Source of the DNA: SR-FBR-E99 sp963732365 | GTDB lineage: Bacteria > Bacteroidota > Bacteroidia > Bacteroidales > VadinHA17 | Assembly: GCA_963732365.1 (NCBI GenBank) | Contig: CAVSZC010000005.1 | Coordinates: 310,001 to 374,000 of the forward strand | Direction: 5' to 3' | DNA length: 64,000 bases | Program-made: the position numbers and the translations under genes | Shown here: in pieces, positions 18,674-26,422 of the stretch | Layout of the letters: every line of letters begins with the position of its first letter | Numbering within the stretch: the first letter of the stretch is position 1 | The notes under the pieces: model-generated | Databases searched by the model: none | Told to the model about the DNA's origin: nothing | What the model saw: only the letters and a program-made list of their open reading frames with translations

Positions 18674-19819
18674 TTATGATAGAATTTTATTAATTGATTC
18701 CTTGTTTGCTGCGCAGATGCCCCGGTCAGTTATCAGTCCGGTTATCAGCCGTGCAGGGGTCACGTCAAAACCGTAATTTGAAACAGGGATATCCGGTTGA
18801 CAAATATAAACTGATTGTATATCCGCCTGTGGAGACCGTAGAGACGTTGCATGCAACGTCTTTACGCGTAGAAGTTTACCTGTATTGTTTAGTGCGAGCC
18901 CGTCTATCTTCCTCACCTCGTCGCCGTCACGTTCTTCAATAATTATCTGCCCCGGGCTGTCAATGGTCATGTCAAATGTCGAGACCGGGAATGCCGAATA
19001 AAACGGTATGCCACTGTCATGCGCCGCCAGCGCCTTGAGGTAGGTGCCTGTCTTGTTCGCCACGTCTCCTGACGCCGTTGCCCTGTCACAGCCGACAATA
19101 ACCATATCGACCATACCGGTCTGCATCAGATGTCCCCCGGCATTATCGGTCACCAGCGTGCATGGCACGCCGTGGTTTGAGAGCTCCCATGCCGTCAGCC
19201 TGCCGCCCTGGTTCCTGGGGCGTGTCTCATCAACCCATACATGTACACTGATTCCTCTATCGTGGGCGAGATAGACAGGCGCCAGGGCCGTACCGTAATC
19301 GACACATGCCAGCCATCCGGCATTGCAATGGGTAAGGATGTTTACGGGAAGCCCCCCTTTCCTGCTGCTTATCTCTGAGATCAGCCCGAGGCCATATTCC
19401 CCGATCCTTTTGCTCCTCTCAGCCTCCTCGTCACATAGTCCTGCTGCAGCTGCATGCAGGGCCTCTCCTAAGGCGGTTTTTTCATATACCTGTGTCATCC
19501 GGTCTACGGCCCAGGCCAGGTTAACCGCAGTGGGGCGGGCTCCTTTAAGCCTGGTGGCATCTTTCATAATGCCCCCTAAAATATTCTTATCGCCTTTGTG
19601 TTCAAGAAATGAGAACCATACTCCCCATGCTGCTGCTGCCCCTATCAGCGGTGCCCCCCGCACTGCCATGCCGCTTATGGCCATGCAGACATCGTTCACG
19701 CTCCTGAGGGGCAATACTTCAAAAGAGAATGGCAGTCTCCTCTGATCAATGACATTGACCGTCGCCGGATCACTCTCATCCTGCCAGATACTTCTGAATT
19801 CCTTTTCCCCAACCTTCAT
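18674..19819 (-). CDS. mtnA: methylthioribose-1-phosphate isomerase with an in-frame palindromic insertion
   Basis: Converts 5-methylthioribose 1-phosphate to the ribulose form in the cytoplasm. Family blocks are present: AVRGAPLIGAAAAWGV, ILTHCNAGWLA with the catalytic Cys region, VDETRPRNQGGRLTAWEL, VGCDRATASGDVANKTGTY with the active Asp, PFYSAFPVSTFD, and YGFDVTPARLITGLITDRG. I took the ATG at 19819 rather than the TTG at 19822. The protein has 381 residues, some 30 more than is common. Part of the excess is a stretch just before the C-terminal block (VKTLHATSLRSPQADIQS) encoded around the 18837-18866 palindrome. It is the first gene of a two-gene unit with the aldolase. Confidence 0.92.
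   Translation of the reverse strand: MKVGEKEFRSIWQDESDPATVNVIDQRRLPFSFEVLPLRSVNDVCMAISGMAVRGAPLIGAAAAWGVWFSFLEHKGDKNILGGIMKDATRLKGARPTAVNLAWAVDRMTQVYEKTALGEALHAAAAGLCDEEAERSKRIGEYGLGLISEISSRKGGLPVNILTHCNAGWLACVDYGTALAPVYLAHDRGISVHVWVDETRPRNQGGRLTAWELSNHGVPCTLVTDNAGGHLMQTGMVDMVIVGCDRATASGDVANKTGTYLKALAAHDSGIPFYSAFPVSTFDMTIDSPGQIIIEERDGDEVRKIDGLALNNTGKLLRVKTLHATSLRSPQADIQSVYICQPDIPVSNYGFDVTPARLITGLITDRGICAANKESINKILS
18837..18866. repeat. 30-bp palindromic repeat inserted inside mtnA
   Basis: The two 15-base arms (CGTAGAGACGTTGCA and TGCAACGTCTTTACG) are complementary except for one position. The element lies in the coding sequence of mtnA and is read through in frame as about ten residues (VKTLHATSLR). 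The neighbouring protein sequence resumes the normal family pattern 25 or so residues later. Confidence 0.8.
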
Positions 19820-19961
19820 CAAAAAAAGTTCTCACAGAGAAATAATTCACAAAATTATAAATAATTAACCTGATTATGACAATCAGTCTTTCCTCATATT
19901 TCCCTGAAAAGCCTTTTCGAATTTCCGACCCGATTGGTCTACACATTTCGATATAATTGAT

Positions 19962-19969
19962 TATCTTTG
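19962..19969 (+). promoter_or_regulatory. possible -7 box of the TetR-type gene
   Basis: TATCTTTG fits TAnnTTTG and lies 16 bases before the chosen ATG. No convincing -33 TTTG was found at the right spacing, so the call is weak. Confidence 0.3.
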
Positions 19970-19985
19970 CTTAAGTTTAGATTTG

Positions 19986-20570
19986 ATGATCAACAAGGAA
20001 GAATACAGGACAAAGATCATCCTGACGGCCAGCAGGATATTCAGTCATTACGGTTTCAGGAAGACCACGATGGAGGAGATATCCAGGGCGCTGAAAAAGG
20101 GGAAGAGTTCGATCTACTATTATTTCGGAAGCAAGGAGGAGATATTCGAGGCAGTAGTGCTTTATGAAGCCAATCAGCTCAGGTCACAGCTGAGGACTGC
20201 CATGAAGGAGGCTGACTCGCCGCCAGAGAAGCTACGCAACTACATATTTGTAAGGATGAGGGCTTTTGAGAAGCTCTCGAACTACTATAATGCCGTATTT
20301 GACAAGAATCTTGATCATTATGAGTTCATTGAAAAGATAAGGGCCAGGTATGACCGTGAGGAGCTGGCGATCTTACGTCTTCTCCTCTATCTTGGGAACA
20401 GGAGGGGCATCTTTGATGTCGGGGACAGCGAGTACACTGCCATGGCGATACAGACAATGCTGAAAGGGATGGAGGTTCCGCTGTTCTGGCGCAAGCGTGA
20501 GATAGACATTAACAGTCGCCTGAATGCAATACTGAACCTTATTTTTGACGGGATCAACAAGAGGCCGTAG
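19986..20570 (+). CDS. TetR/AcrR family transcriptional regulator
   Basis: This protein of 194 residues has an N-terminal helix-turn-helix (ASRIFSHYGFRKTTMEEISR with KSSIYYYFGSKEEIFEAV, residues about 15-60), typical of TetR, and an all-helical C-terminal ligand domain without a recognisable ligand signature. The start is the ATG at 19986; a TTG immediately before it is less likely. It diverges from mtnA, with 166 bases between starts, and converges with lgt, so its targets cannot be inferred from position alone. Mostly such proteins repress adjacent or distant efflux or lipid genes. Confidence 0.9.
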   Translation: MINKEEYRTKIILTASRIFSHYGFRKTTMEEISRALKKGKSSIYYYFGSKEEIFEAVVLYEANQLRSQLRTAMKEADSPPEKLRNYIFVRMRAFEKLSNYYNAVFDKNLDHYEFIEKIRARYDREELAILRLLLYLGNRRGIFDVGDSEYTAMAIQTMLKGMEVPLFWRKREIDINSRLNAILNLIFDGINKRP

Positions 20571-20575
20571 CCTCT

Positions 20576-21379
20576 TTATTTTCTTGCTGCCGGCACCGGT
20601 TTCCTGAGTGACCAGATAAGAATAACTATTCCGGCGACAACAAACGGGATACTCAGTATCTGACCCATGTTAAGCTTCATCGTTGATTCAAATGCCACCT
20701 GGTCTTCCTTGACATACTCCACAAAGAAGCGGAAGGCGAACACAAATATCAGAAAGAGCCCGAACAATAGTCCCGGACGCTGTTTTCCCTTTTTATTCCA
20801 GTATATCTGCAGGAGAATTACAAATGTTGCGAGGTAGGCCAGCGCCTCATATATCTGTGTCGGGTGTTTCGGTGCGTTCTCCCCGTTGCGCAGGAAGACA
20901 AATCCCCATGGCAGGGTGGTTTCCACACCGTATATTTCCGAATTCATAAGGTTGCCCAGCCGTATCAGTGCTCCGGCCAGGGCTACGACGATGACCACAC
21001 GGTCAATAGCCCAGATGTAGGGTTTTCGCTCTTTTCTGACGAATAACCACAGGGCAAGAAGAATACCTATTGCGGCGCCGTGGCTTGCGAGTCCGCCATG
21101 CCATACCTTCAGTATCTCACCCGGGTTGGCAAGGTAGTATGCAGGTTCATAGAAGAAACAGTGACCCAGCCTCGCTCCCAGTATTGTGCCGATGGCAACA
21201 TATACTGTGAGCCGGTCGAGTGTGTTATCGCCAAGACCTTCATTGACGAAGATCTTTTTCATGATGTAGTAGCCGAATACAAACCCTGATGCAAACAAAA
21301 GGCCGTACCACCTTACTGCGAAGCTGCCTATCCTGAAAATCTCGGGATCAACATTCCATGGAATGATCTGAAGTGTCAT
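20576..21379 (-). CDS. lgt: prolipoprotein diacylglyceryl transferase
   Basis: An integral inner-membrane enzyme that moves diacylglycerol from phosphatidylglycerol to the lipobox Cys of prolipoproteins. Its 267 residues have about seven hydrophobic spans. The signature RLGNLMNSEIYG (family form G-R-x-G-N-F-x-N-x-E) and the essential HGGLASHGAAIG block are both present, as are WYGLLFASGF and the C-terminal RFFVEYVKEDQ. The window encodes several lipoproteins (GH20, Ig-like, second adaptor, macroglobulin) that would be its substrates. It ends 5 bases from the TetR-type stop and diverges from the Ig-like gene. Confidence 0.96.
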   Translation of the reverse strand: MTLQIIPWNVDPEIFRIGSFAVRWYGLLFASGFVFGYYIMKKIFVNEGLGDNTLDRLTVYVAIGTILGARLGHCFFYEPAYYLANPGEILKVWHGGLASHGAAIGILLALWLFVRKERKPYIWAIDRVVIVVALAGALIRLGNLMNSEIYGVETTLPWGFVFLRNGENAPKHPTQIYEALAYLATFVILLQIYWNKKGKQRPGLLFGLFLIFVFAFRFFVEYVKEDQVAFESTMKLNMGQILSIPFVVAGIVILIWSLRKPVPAARK

Positions 21380-21465
21380 CTGTAGTCTGGTTGAGGCTCA
21401 AAATTAAGTAAAAAAGAGACGGGTCGGTGTGACGGCTGCAATAATTTACGTAACAAAATTTGATG

Positions 21466-21473
21466 TAAGTTTG
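21466..21473 (+). promoter_or_regulatory. possible -7 box of the Ig-like lipoprotein gene
   Basis: TAAGTTTG fits TAnnTTTG. It is only 6 bases before the ATG at 21480, so if it is used the transcript would be leaderless or nearly so. No clear -33 element was seen. Confidence 0.3.
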
Positions 21474-21479
21474 TAAACA

Positions 21480-23279
21480 ATGGATTACCTGAGATACATA
21501 ACAGGCAGGCGGGGCGTCGCCCTTACAGCAATACTGCTCATCGCATCATGTGCCAAGATCAGCTCTCCCTCAGGAGGGCCGAAAGATGAAGATCCGCCTG
21601 TGATACTTAAAAGCGTGCCTGAAAACGGAACGGTAATGTTCACCGGCAAGACCTTCTCAGTGACATTTGATGAATATGTCATTCTTGACAAGATCAATGA
21701 CAAGTTCATGGTTTCCCCTCCGATGAAAAACAAGCCGGAGGTGCGGCTTAAGGGAAAGAGCCTGGTTGTAGGCTGGGAGGATGAGCTAGCCGACAGCACC
21801 ACCTACACATTTTATTTTCAGGATGCCATCCGTGACAATAATGAAAACAATCCCATCAACAACTACCAGTATGTTTTTTCAACCGGTCCGGTCCTTGATT
21901 CACTGTCACTGACAGGGAACGTGTTCAATGCCTCTGATCTTGAGGCGGCAGAAGACATAATGGTCATGATGTACTCGAATCTGTCTGATACGGCTCCCCG
22001 CAAGGTTCTTCCGGCATATATCTCCAGGCCCGACCCCTCGGGAGGTTTTCTGATAAGCAACATAAAGCCGGGGCACTACATGCTTTATGCCGTTAAAGAC
22101 CTGAACGGCAATAGGCTCTATGATCTTGATGATGAGACATTTGCTTATTGCGATTCGATCCTTGAGATCACCCCTGAAGATAATTTTGCCATCGTACCCG
22201 ACACATTGAAATACAAGCCACCGTCAGCAACGGAGACGACAAAGCCCGACATCTTTACATTCGGTACTCATCGTCTTTATGCTTTCGTTCCTGAGTCGAA
22301 GAAGCAATATCTGAAGTTCACTGAGCGCAAGAGTGCCGGCGGGCTCGGGTTTGGCCTTGCCCTTCCGGCTGATTCGGCGCAGTTCTCTGTGACTTTTAAT
22401 GCAATTCCCGAGGAATCGTGGTTCATGCAGACAAATGCCAGGCGTGACACTTTTATGATATGGATAACAGATCCCGCCGTTTATGACCTCGAGCTTATCG
22501 AGGCATACGTGACTTTTCCCTTCACAGACAGCACAGGGGTGATCATTCAGCGTACCGATACGGTTAATATGAGGTTCGTTAAACCACCGGTGCCAAGAGG
22601 CGGCACCGGAAGGAAGCCCGCCCTGGTACTGAACACAAACCTTGCCGGTAAGATCAGGCCGGGCACGGTGCCACTCTTTATCTCCGGCACTCCCCTGGGG
22701 AATGCTGATACCTCAAAAATCACCCTGACAGAGATCATTGACTCAGTACAGACCAGGCTAATCACTGTTTTCGCGAAAGACAGCTCAGACATCAGGCGGT
22801 TGCGGATGACAACACCGCTGAAACCGGGGGTAAACTACTCCCTTGTCTGCCTCGGCGGGTCATTTACAGATATCTACGGTCATGTGACCGACTCGGTGAA
22901 CTACAGGATTACTGTGGCTACAGAAGAAGACTACGGAAGTGTAACGGCAAATCTTACCGGATATGAGGGTGCGGTCATCATACAGCTCGTGGCCGAAAAA
23001 GACAGGGTGGTAAGAGAGATTGCATTGAAAAGCCCCGGAACGGTCAGGTTCGGACTGCTTGACAAGGGACGCTACAGGCTAAAGGCGATTTACGATCTCG
23101 ACGGTAACGGCACCTGGACAACAGGAGACTTCCACCTGAGAAGAGGCCCCGAGCCTGTGACTTATTACAACGGAGAACTGGATGTTAAAATTAACTGGGA
23201 GCTTGAGCAGGACTGGGATCTGGGTAAAATGTTCATGAAGGATGTTTCTCTCAGGATCAAGCCGGGTGTAAAAAAATAA
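21480..23279 (+). CDS. Ig-like domain lipoprotein (Big_5 type)
   Basis: A protein of 599 residues with a lipoprotein signal (GVALTAILLIASC, Cys near 24) followed by the motif SSPSGGPKDEDPP that is typical of this Bacteroidota family. An Ig-like Big_5 domain follows (about 35-135: PPVILKSVPENGT...FDEYVIL), then DPSGGFLISNIKPGHYML and a second region with DLNGNRLYD-like calcium-type loops; further on, beta-sheet repeats end with DLDGNGTWTTGDF. No catalytic motif is seen. It probably sits on the cell envelope. The next gene starts only 6 bases later. The exact role is unknown. Confidence 0.8.
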   Translation: MDYLRYITGRRGVALTAILLIASCAKISSPSGGPKDEDPPVILKSVPENGTVMFTGKTFSVTFDEYVILDKINDKFMVSPPMKNKPEVRLKGKSLVVGWEDELADSTTYTFYFQDAIRDNNENNPINNYQYVFSTGPVLDSLSLTGNVFNASDLEAAEDIMVMMYSNLSDTAPRKVLPAYISRPDPSGGFLISNIKPGHYMLYAVKDLNGNRLYDLDDETFAYCDSILEITPEDNFAIVPDTLKYKPPSATETTKPDIFTFGTHRLYAFVPESKKQYLKFTERKSAGGLGFGLALPADSAQFSVTFNAIPEESWFMQTNARRDTFMIWITDPAVYDLELIEAYVTFPFTDSTGVIIQRTDTVNMRFVKPPVPRGGTGRKPALVLNTNLAGKIRPGTVPLFISGTPLGNADTSKITLTEIIDSVQTRLITVFAKDSSDIRRLRMTTPLKPGVNYSLVCLGGSFTDIYGHVTDSVNYRITVATEEDYGSVTANLTGYEGAVIIQLVAEKDRVVREIALKSPGTVRFGLLDKGRYRLKAIYDLDGNGTWTTGDFHLRRGPEPVTYYNGELDVKINWELEQDWDLGKMFMKDVSLRIKPGVKK

Positions 23280-23285
23280 GAATTT

Positions 23286-24713
23286 ATGGCATCACGACGA
23301 AGGTTTATCAGGAACAGTATTGTGGCAGGAGCAGCGGTAACTGCAGGCATACCCGCCTTTGCCGGGCTGAGGCAGGAAAAATGGATATCAAACAGACCGC
23401 CTGCAAAGCAGCGGAAATTCCAGAGCAAGGCGGTTGAAGAGACGATAAAAGAGGTAAAGTCATATCTGGGTGACACAGAGCTGGCATGGCTGTTCGAAAA
23501 CTGTTTTCCCAATACACTCGACACTACCGTCAACTTCTCTGAAAAAGAGGGCAGGCCCGATACGTTTGTCATCACTGGAGATATTCACGCCATGTGGCTC
23601 CGCGATTCAACGGCACAGGTGTGGCCATATATCTCCCTGACGGCATCAGACGTCAAACTGAAAGATCTTATAGCCGGTGTGATTAACAGGCAGGTGAAGT
23701 GCATACACATTGATCCGTATGCCAATGCCTTCAATGACGGTCCCGGCCAGAGTGAATGGATGAGTGACCTCACTGAGATGAAGCCTGAGCTTCATGAAAG
23801 AAAATGGGAGATTGATTCTCTCTGTTATCCCGTAAGGCTGGCACACGGCTACTGGAAGGCCACGGGTGACACCTCTGTTTTTGATGCCTCATGGACTGAG
23901 GCGATGAGGATTGTCATACGCACCTTCAGGGAGCAGCAGCGCAAGGATGGTCCGGGACCTTACAAGTTCCAGAGAGTGACCGGATGGCAGACAGACACTG
24001 TGGCCGGAGCCGGATACGGCAACCCCATTGTGCCCGTGGGCCTCATCGTTTCCATCTTCAGGCCGTCAGATGATGCAACCACATGGCCGTTTCTCATCCC
24101 CTCAAACTATTTTGCAGTCAGGTCGCTGAGGCAGATTGCAGAGATAGCTGACACTGTTCTGAAGGACGGAAGCCTGAGCAGTGATGCGATAAAACTGGCA
24201 GATGAGGTTGATGCAGCGCTGACAAAATATGCCAGGGCGACACATCCGCAGCACGGCGAGATCATCGCGTATGAGACCGACGGATATCACAACTATCATT
24301 TCATGGACGACGCCAATGTCCCGAGCCTGCTCTCAATGCCTTATCTCGGTACTATTGACCGGAGTGATCCGCTTTACCTCAGGACAAGGAGCTTTGTCCT
24401 GAGCAGGAGCAATCCTTATTATTTCTCTGGAATAATGGGTCACGGAGTCGGGAGCCCCCATACGGGCACCAACCGCATCTGGCCCATAGCCATCACGGTG
24501 AAGGCTCTGACGGCAAATAACGACTATGATGTCGTGGCGTCGCTCAGGATGCTGAAAAGCACTCATGCCGGCACCGGGTTCATGCATGAGTCGTTTATGA
24601 AAGATGATCCCACGCAATTTACCAGGAAATGGTTTGCATGGGCCAACACCCTGTTCGGTGAGCTTGTTCTCGACACATACCGGACCAGGCCGGCATTGTT
24701 AAAAGAAGTCTAA
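23286..24713 (+). CDS. GH125 exo-alpha-1,6-mannosidase
   Basis: Removes alpha-1,6-linked mannose from the non-reducing end of N-glycan-type chains by an inverting mechanism. The 475 residues start with a twin-arginine-like signal (SRRRFIRNSIVAGAAVTAG), which suggests folded export to the periplasm. Family blocks: FVITGDIHAMWLRDSTAQVW (catalytic Asp region), DPYANAFNDGP, MKPELHERKWEIDSLCYPV, and near the C-terminus YYFSGIMGHGVGSPHTG and HESFMKDDP. The length and motifs agree with the family (formerly DUF1237). It opens a string of closely spaced sugar genes reaching to 30517, so it probably feeds that route. Confidence 0.93.
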   Translation: MASRRRFIRNSIVAGAAVTAGIPAFAGLRQEKWISNRPPAKQRKFQSKAVEETIKEVKSYLGDTELAWLFENCFPNTLDTTVNFSEKEGRPDTFVITGDIHAMWLRDSTAQVWPYISLTASDVKLKDLIAGVINRQVKCIHIDPYANAFNDGPGQSEWMSDLTEMKPELHERKWEIDSLCYPVRLAHGYWKATGDTSVFDASWTEAMRIVIRTFREQQRKDGPGPYKFQRVTGWQTDTVAGAGYGNPIVPVGLIVSIFRPSDDATTWPFLIPSNYFAVRSLRQIAEIADTVLKDGSLSSDAIKLADEVDAALTKYARATHPQHGEIIAYETDGYHNYHFMDDANVPSLLSMPYLGTIDRSDPLYLRTRSFVLSRSNPYYFSGIMGHGVGSPHTGTNRIWPIAITVKALTANNDYDVVASLRMLKSTHAGTGFMHESFMKDDPTQFTRKWFAWANTLFGELVLDTYRTRPALLKEV

Positions 24714-24724
24714 ACAAAGATATT

Positions 24725-25678
24725 ATGAAAGATGTAGTTGCAGGGGTAGACATTGGCGGTACAAACACCATCATCGGCCTTGTTGATTCTGAGGGTAAGA
24801 TAATTGCAGAGGAGCGGCTCTCAACGCCTGATTATGCATTTGCAGACGACTTTGTTGATGCTCTCGATGAAAAGCTCAAGAGCATGGTGTCGGGGCTGAA
24901 GGAGATAAACATTGCAGGTATAGGCATCGGTGCTCCGAATGCCAATTTCAACAAGGGGACGATTGAGCTGGCGCCTAACCTCAGGTGGAAGGGCATCATC
25001 CCGCTGGTCAAGCTGACCGAGCGTCGCACAGGACTCAGGACCAGGATCACCAACGATGCCAATGCCGCAGCTCTCGGAGAGATGCTTTTCGGCGGGGCGA
25101 AAGGGATGAAGCACTTCATCATTCTGACTCTCGGCACCGGCCTCGGCAGCGGTATTGTCGTCGACGGGGAGGTTGTATACGGACACACAGGCTTTGCCGG
25201 CGAGCTGGGACACATGACAGTGGCAGAGGGAGGAAGGGTATGCGGCTGCGGACGGCGCGGGTGCCTCGAGACCTACGCCTCGGCGACAGGACTGGTGAGG
25301 ACGGTGCTGGCGCTCCTGAGTGACAGGCGCGACCAGAGCACACTGCGCGATCTTAAAAGCACAGACATAACCTCAAGAAGAGTGGCTGAAGCTGCTGCCG
25401 CCGGAGACGTGATAGCCGTTGAGGCCCTTGATCAGACAGCTCGCATGATAGCGCTCGGGATAGCCAACGCTGTCATCTTCTCGAGCCCGGAAACAATATT
25501 CCTGTTCGGCGGCCTGGCGAAGGCGGGAGAAGCCCTTATGGTGCCCGTAAGAAGGTATGCCGACGAGCTCGTGCAACCCATATTCAGGGGCACATTCACA
25601 ATCGAGCCTTCCGGCCTTCCGGAAGCCAACGCTGCCATACTCGGAGCGTCGGCTCTCATCTGGAAAGAGATGAAATAA
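24725..25678 (+). CDS. ROK family sugar kinase 1
   Basis: A cytoplasmic kinase of 317 residues. The N-terminal phosphate-binding loop VDIGGTNTIIGLV, the sugar-binding ITNDANAAALGE, and TLGTGLGSGIVVDG are clear. The ROK zinc site is complete: GHM...CGCGRRGCLE. There is no DNA-binding domain, so it is a kinase and not a repressor. Glucose, GlcNAc, GlcN, mannose and ManNAc are all known ROK substrates, and the sequence alone does not choose. It follows GH125 by 11 bases and is a paralogue of the kinase at 29540, which shows that the locus keeps two related kinases. Confidence 0.9.
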   Translation: MKDVVAGVDIGGTNTIIGLVDSEGKIIAEERLSTPDYAFADDFVDALDEKLKSMVSGLKEINIAGIGIGAPNANFNKGTIELAPNLRWKGIIPLVKLTERRTGLRTRITNDANAAALGEMLFGGAKGMKHFIILTLGTGLGSGIVVDGEVVYGHTGFAGELGHMTVAEGGRVCGCGRRGCLETYASATGLVRTVLALLSDRRDQSTLRDLKSTDITSRRVAEAAAAGDVIAVEALDQTARMIALGIANAVIFSSPETIFLFGGLAKAGEALMVPVRRYADELVQPIFRGTFTIEPSGLPEANAAILGASALIWKEMK

Positions 25679-25684
25679 ATTTGC

Positions 25685-25692
25685 TACCTTTG
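25685..25692 (+). promoter_or_regulatory. possible internal -7 box before the CBM9-like gene
   Basis: TACCTTTG fits TAnnTTTG in the 77-base gap after ROK kinase 1. It is about 64 bases before the next ATG. No -33 element is convincing, so an internal promoter is only possible. Confidence 0.25.
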
Positions 25693-25755
25693 TTCATATG
25701 TGATAACTTTACAATATTGGTTCTCTTTGTTCAGAAGTAAGCAAAACCAGCTGAG

Positions 25756-26409
25756 ATGAAAACTATTGTGGTCAGCAAACTGAATACCATCGAAAAAATA
25801 CCGTCAATGGCTGAGGTTTCAGCCAGGCTTGACGAGCTTGGAGAAGGCCATGCCATTGATACGGTCAACTGGAAGGATTTTTCATACAAACCCGGGGTGA
25901 GATTTAATATAGCCTGGGGAGAGAATGAGATTTACATAAAGTATTATGTCAGGGAATCAAATGTAAAAGCAGAGAAGAGCAAGACCAATGAGATGGTCTG
26001 TGAGGACTCGTGCGTTGAGTTTTTTGTTTCACCGTCTGACGACGGGCTTTATTATAACCTTGAGTTTAATCCCATAGGCACTGCCCTTATTGGTTCCGGT
26101 CACGGAAGGCATGACAGCACAAGGGCTGATGCCCGCATCGTTGATGGCATCCGCCGCCTTACCAGCATGGGTGATGCCCCCTTCGGAGAGATAAGCGGTG
26201 ACCTGCAATGGACAATCACCCTTGCGATACCCCTTGAGACATTTTTTCATCATAAGACAGGCAGCCTGAAGGGAAAAAGTTTCAGGGCCAACTTTTACAA
26301 ATGCGGAGACAAGCTCAGTAATCCGCACTTTGTAACGTGGAACCCCGTTGGCACGGAAAAACCTGATTATCACAGACCTGAACACTTTGGTATTCTGAAG
26401 TTTGTTTAG
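25756..26409 (+). CDS. CBM9-like carbohydrate-binding domain protein
   Basis: A single domain of 217 residues with the family-9 binding-module pattern: FNIAWGENEIYIKYYVRES, CEDSCVEFFVSP, YYNLEFNPIGT and the C-terminal FRANFYKCGDKLS...FVTWNPV. There is no signal peptide, which is unusual for a binding module but common for stand-alone CBM9-like proteins of Bacteroidota. It probably binds a sugar or a glycan; no catalytic residues are recognisable. It sits in the sugar gene string between a kinase and a phosphofructokinase. Confidence 0.8.
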   Translation: MKTIVVSKLNTIEKIPSMAEVSARLDELGEGHAIDTVNWKDFSYKPGVRFNIAWGENEIYIKYYVRESNVKAEKSKTNEMVCEDSCVEFFVSPSDDGLYYNLEFNPIGTALIGSGHGRHDSTRADARIVDGIRRLTSMGDAPFGEISGDLQWTITLAIPLETFFHHKTGSLKGKSFRANFYKCGDKLSNPHFVTWNPVGTEKPDYHRPEHFGILKFV

Positions 26410-26422
26410 GTCTTAACAAATT

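Noticed and set aside
24821..25343. Several minus-strand frames opposite ROK kinase 1 (and likewise at 29855-30409 opposite kinase 2)
   Set aside because: Both kinases are clear on the plus strand; the opposite frames are low-complexity shadows that occur at the same relative place in both paralogues.
24725..25678. NagC/Mlc-type ROK repressor
   Set aside because: No helix-turn-helix precedes the kinase fold; the protein starts directly with the phosphate-binding loop.
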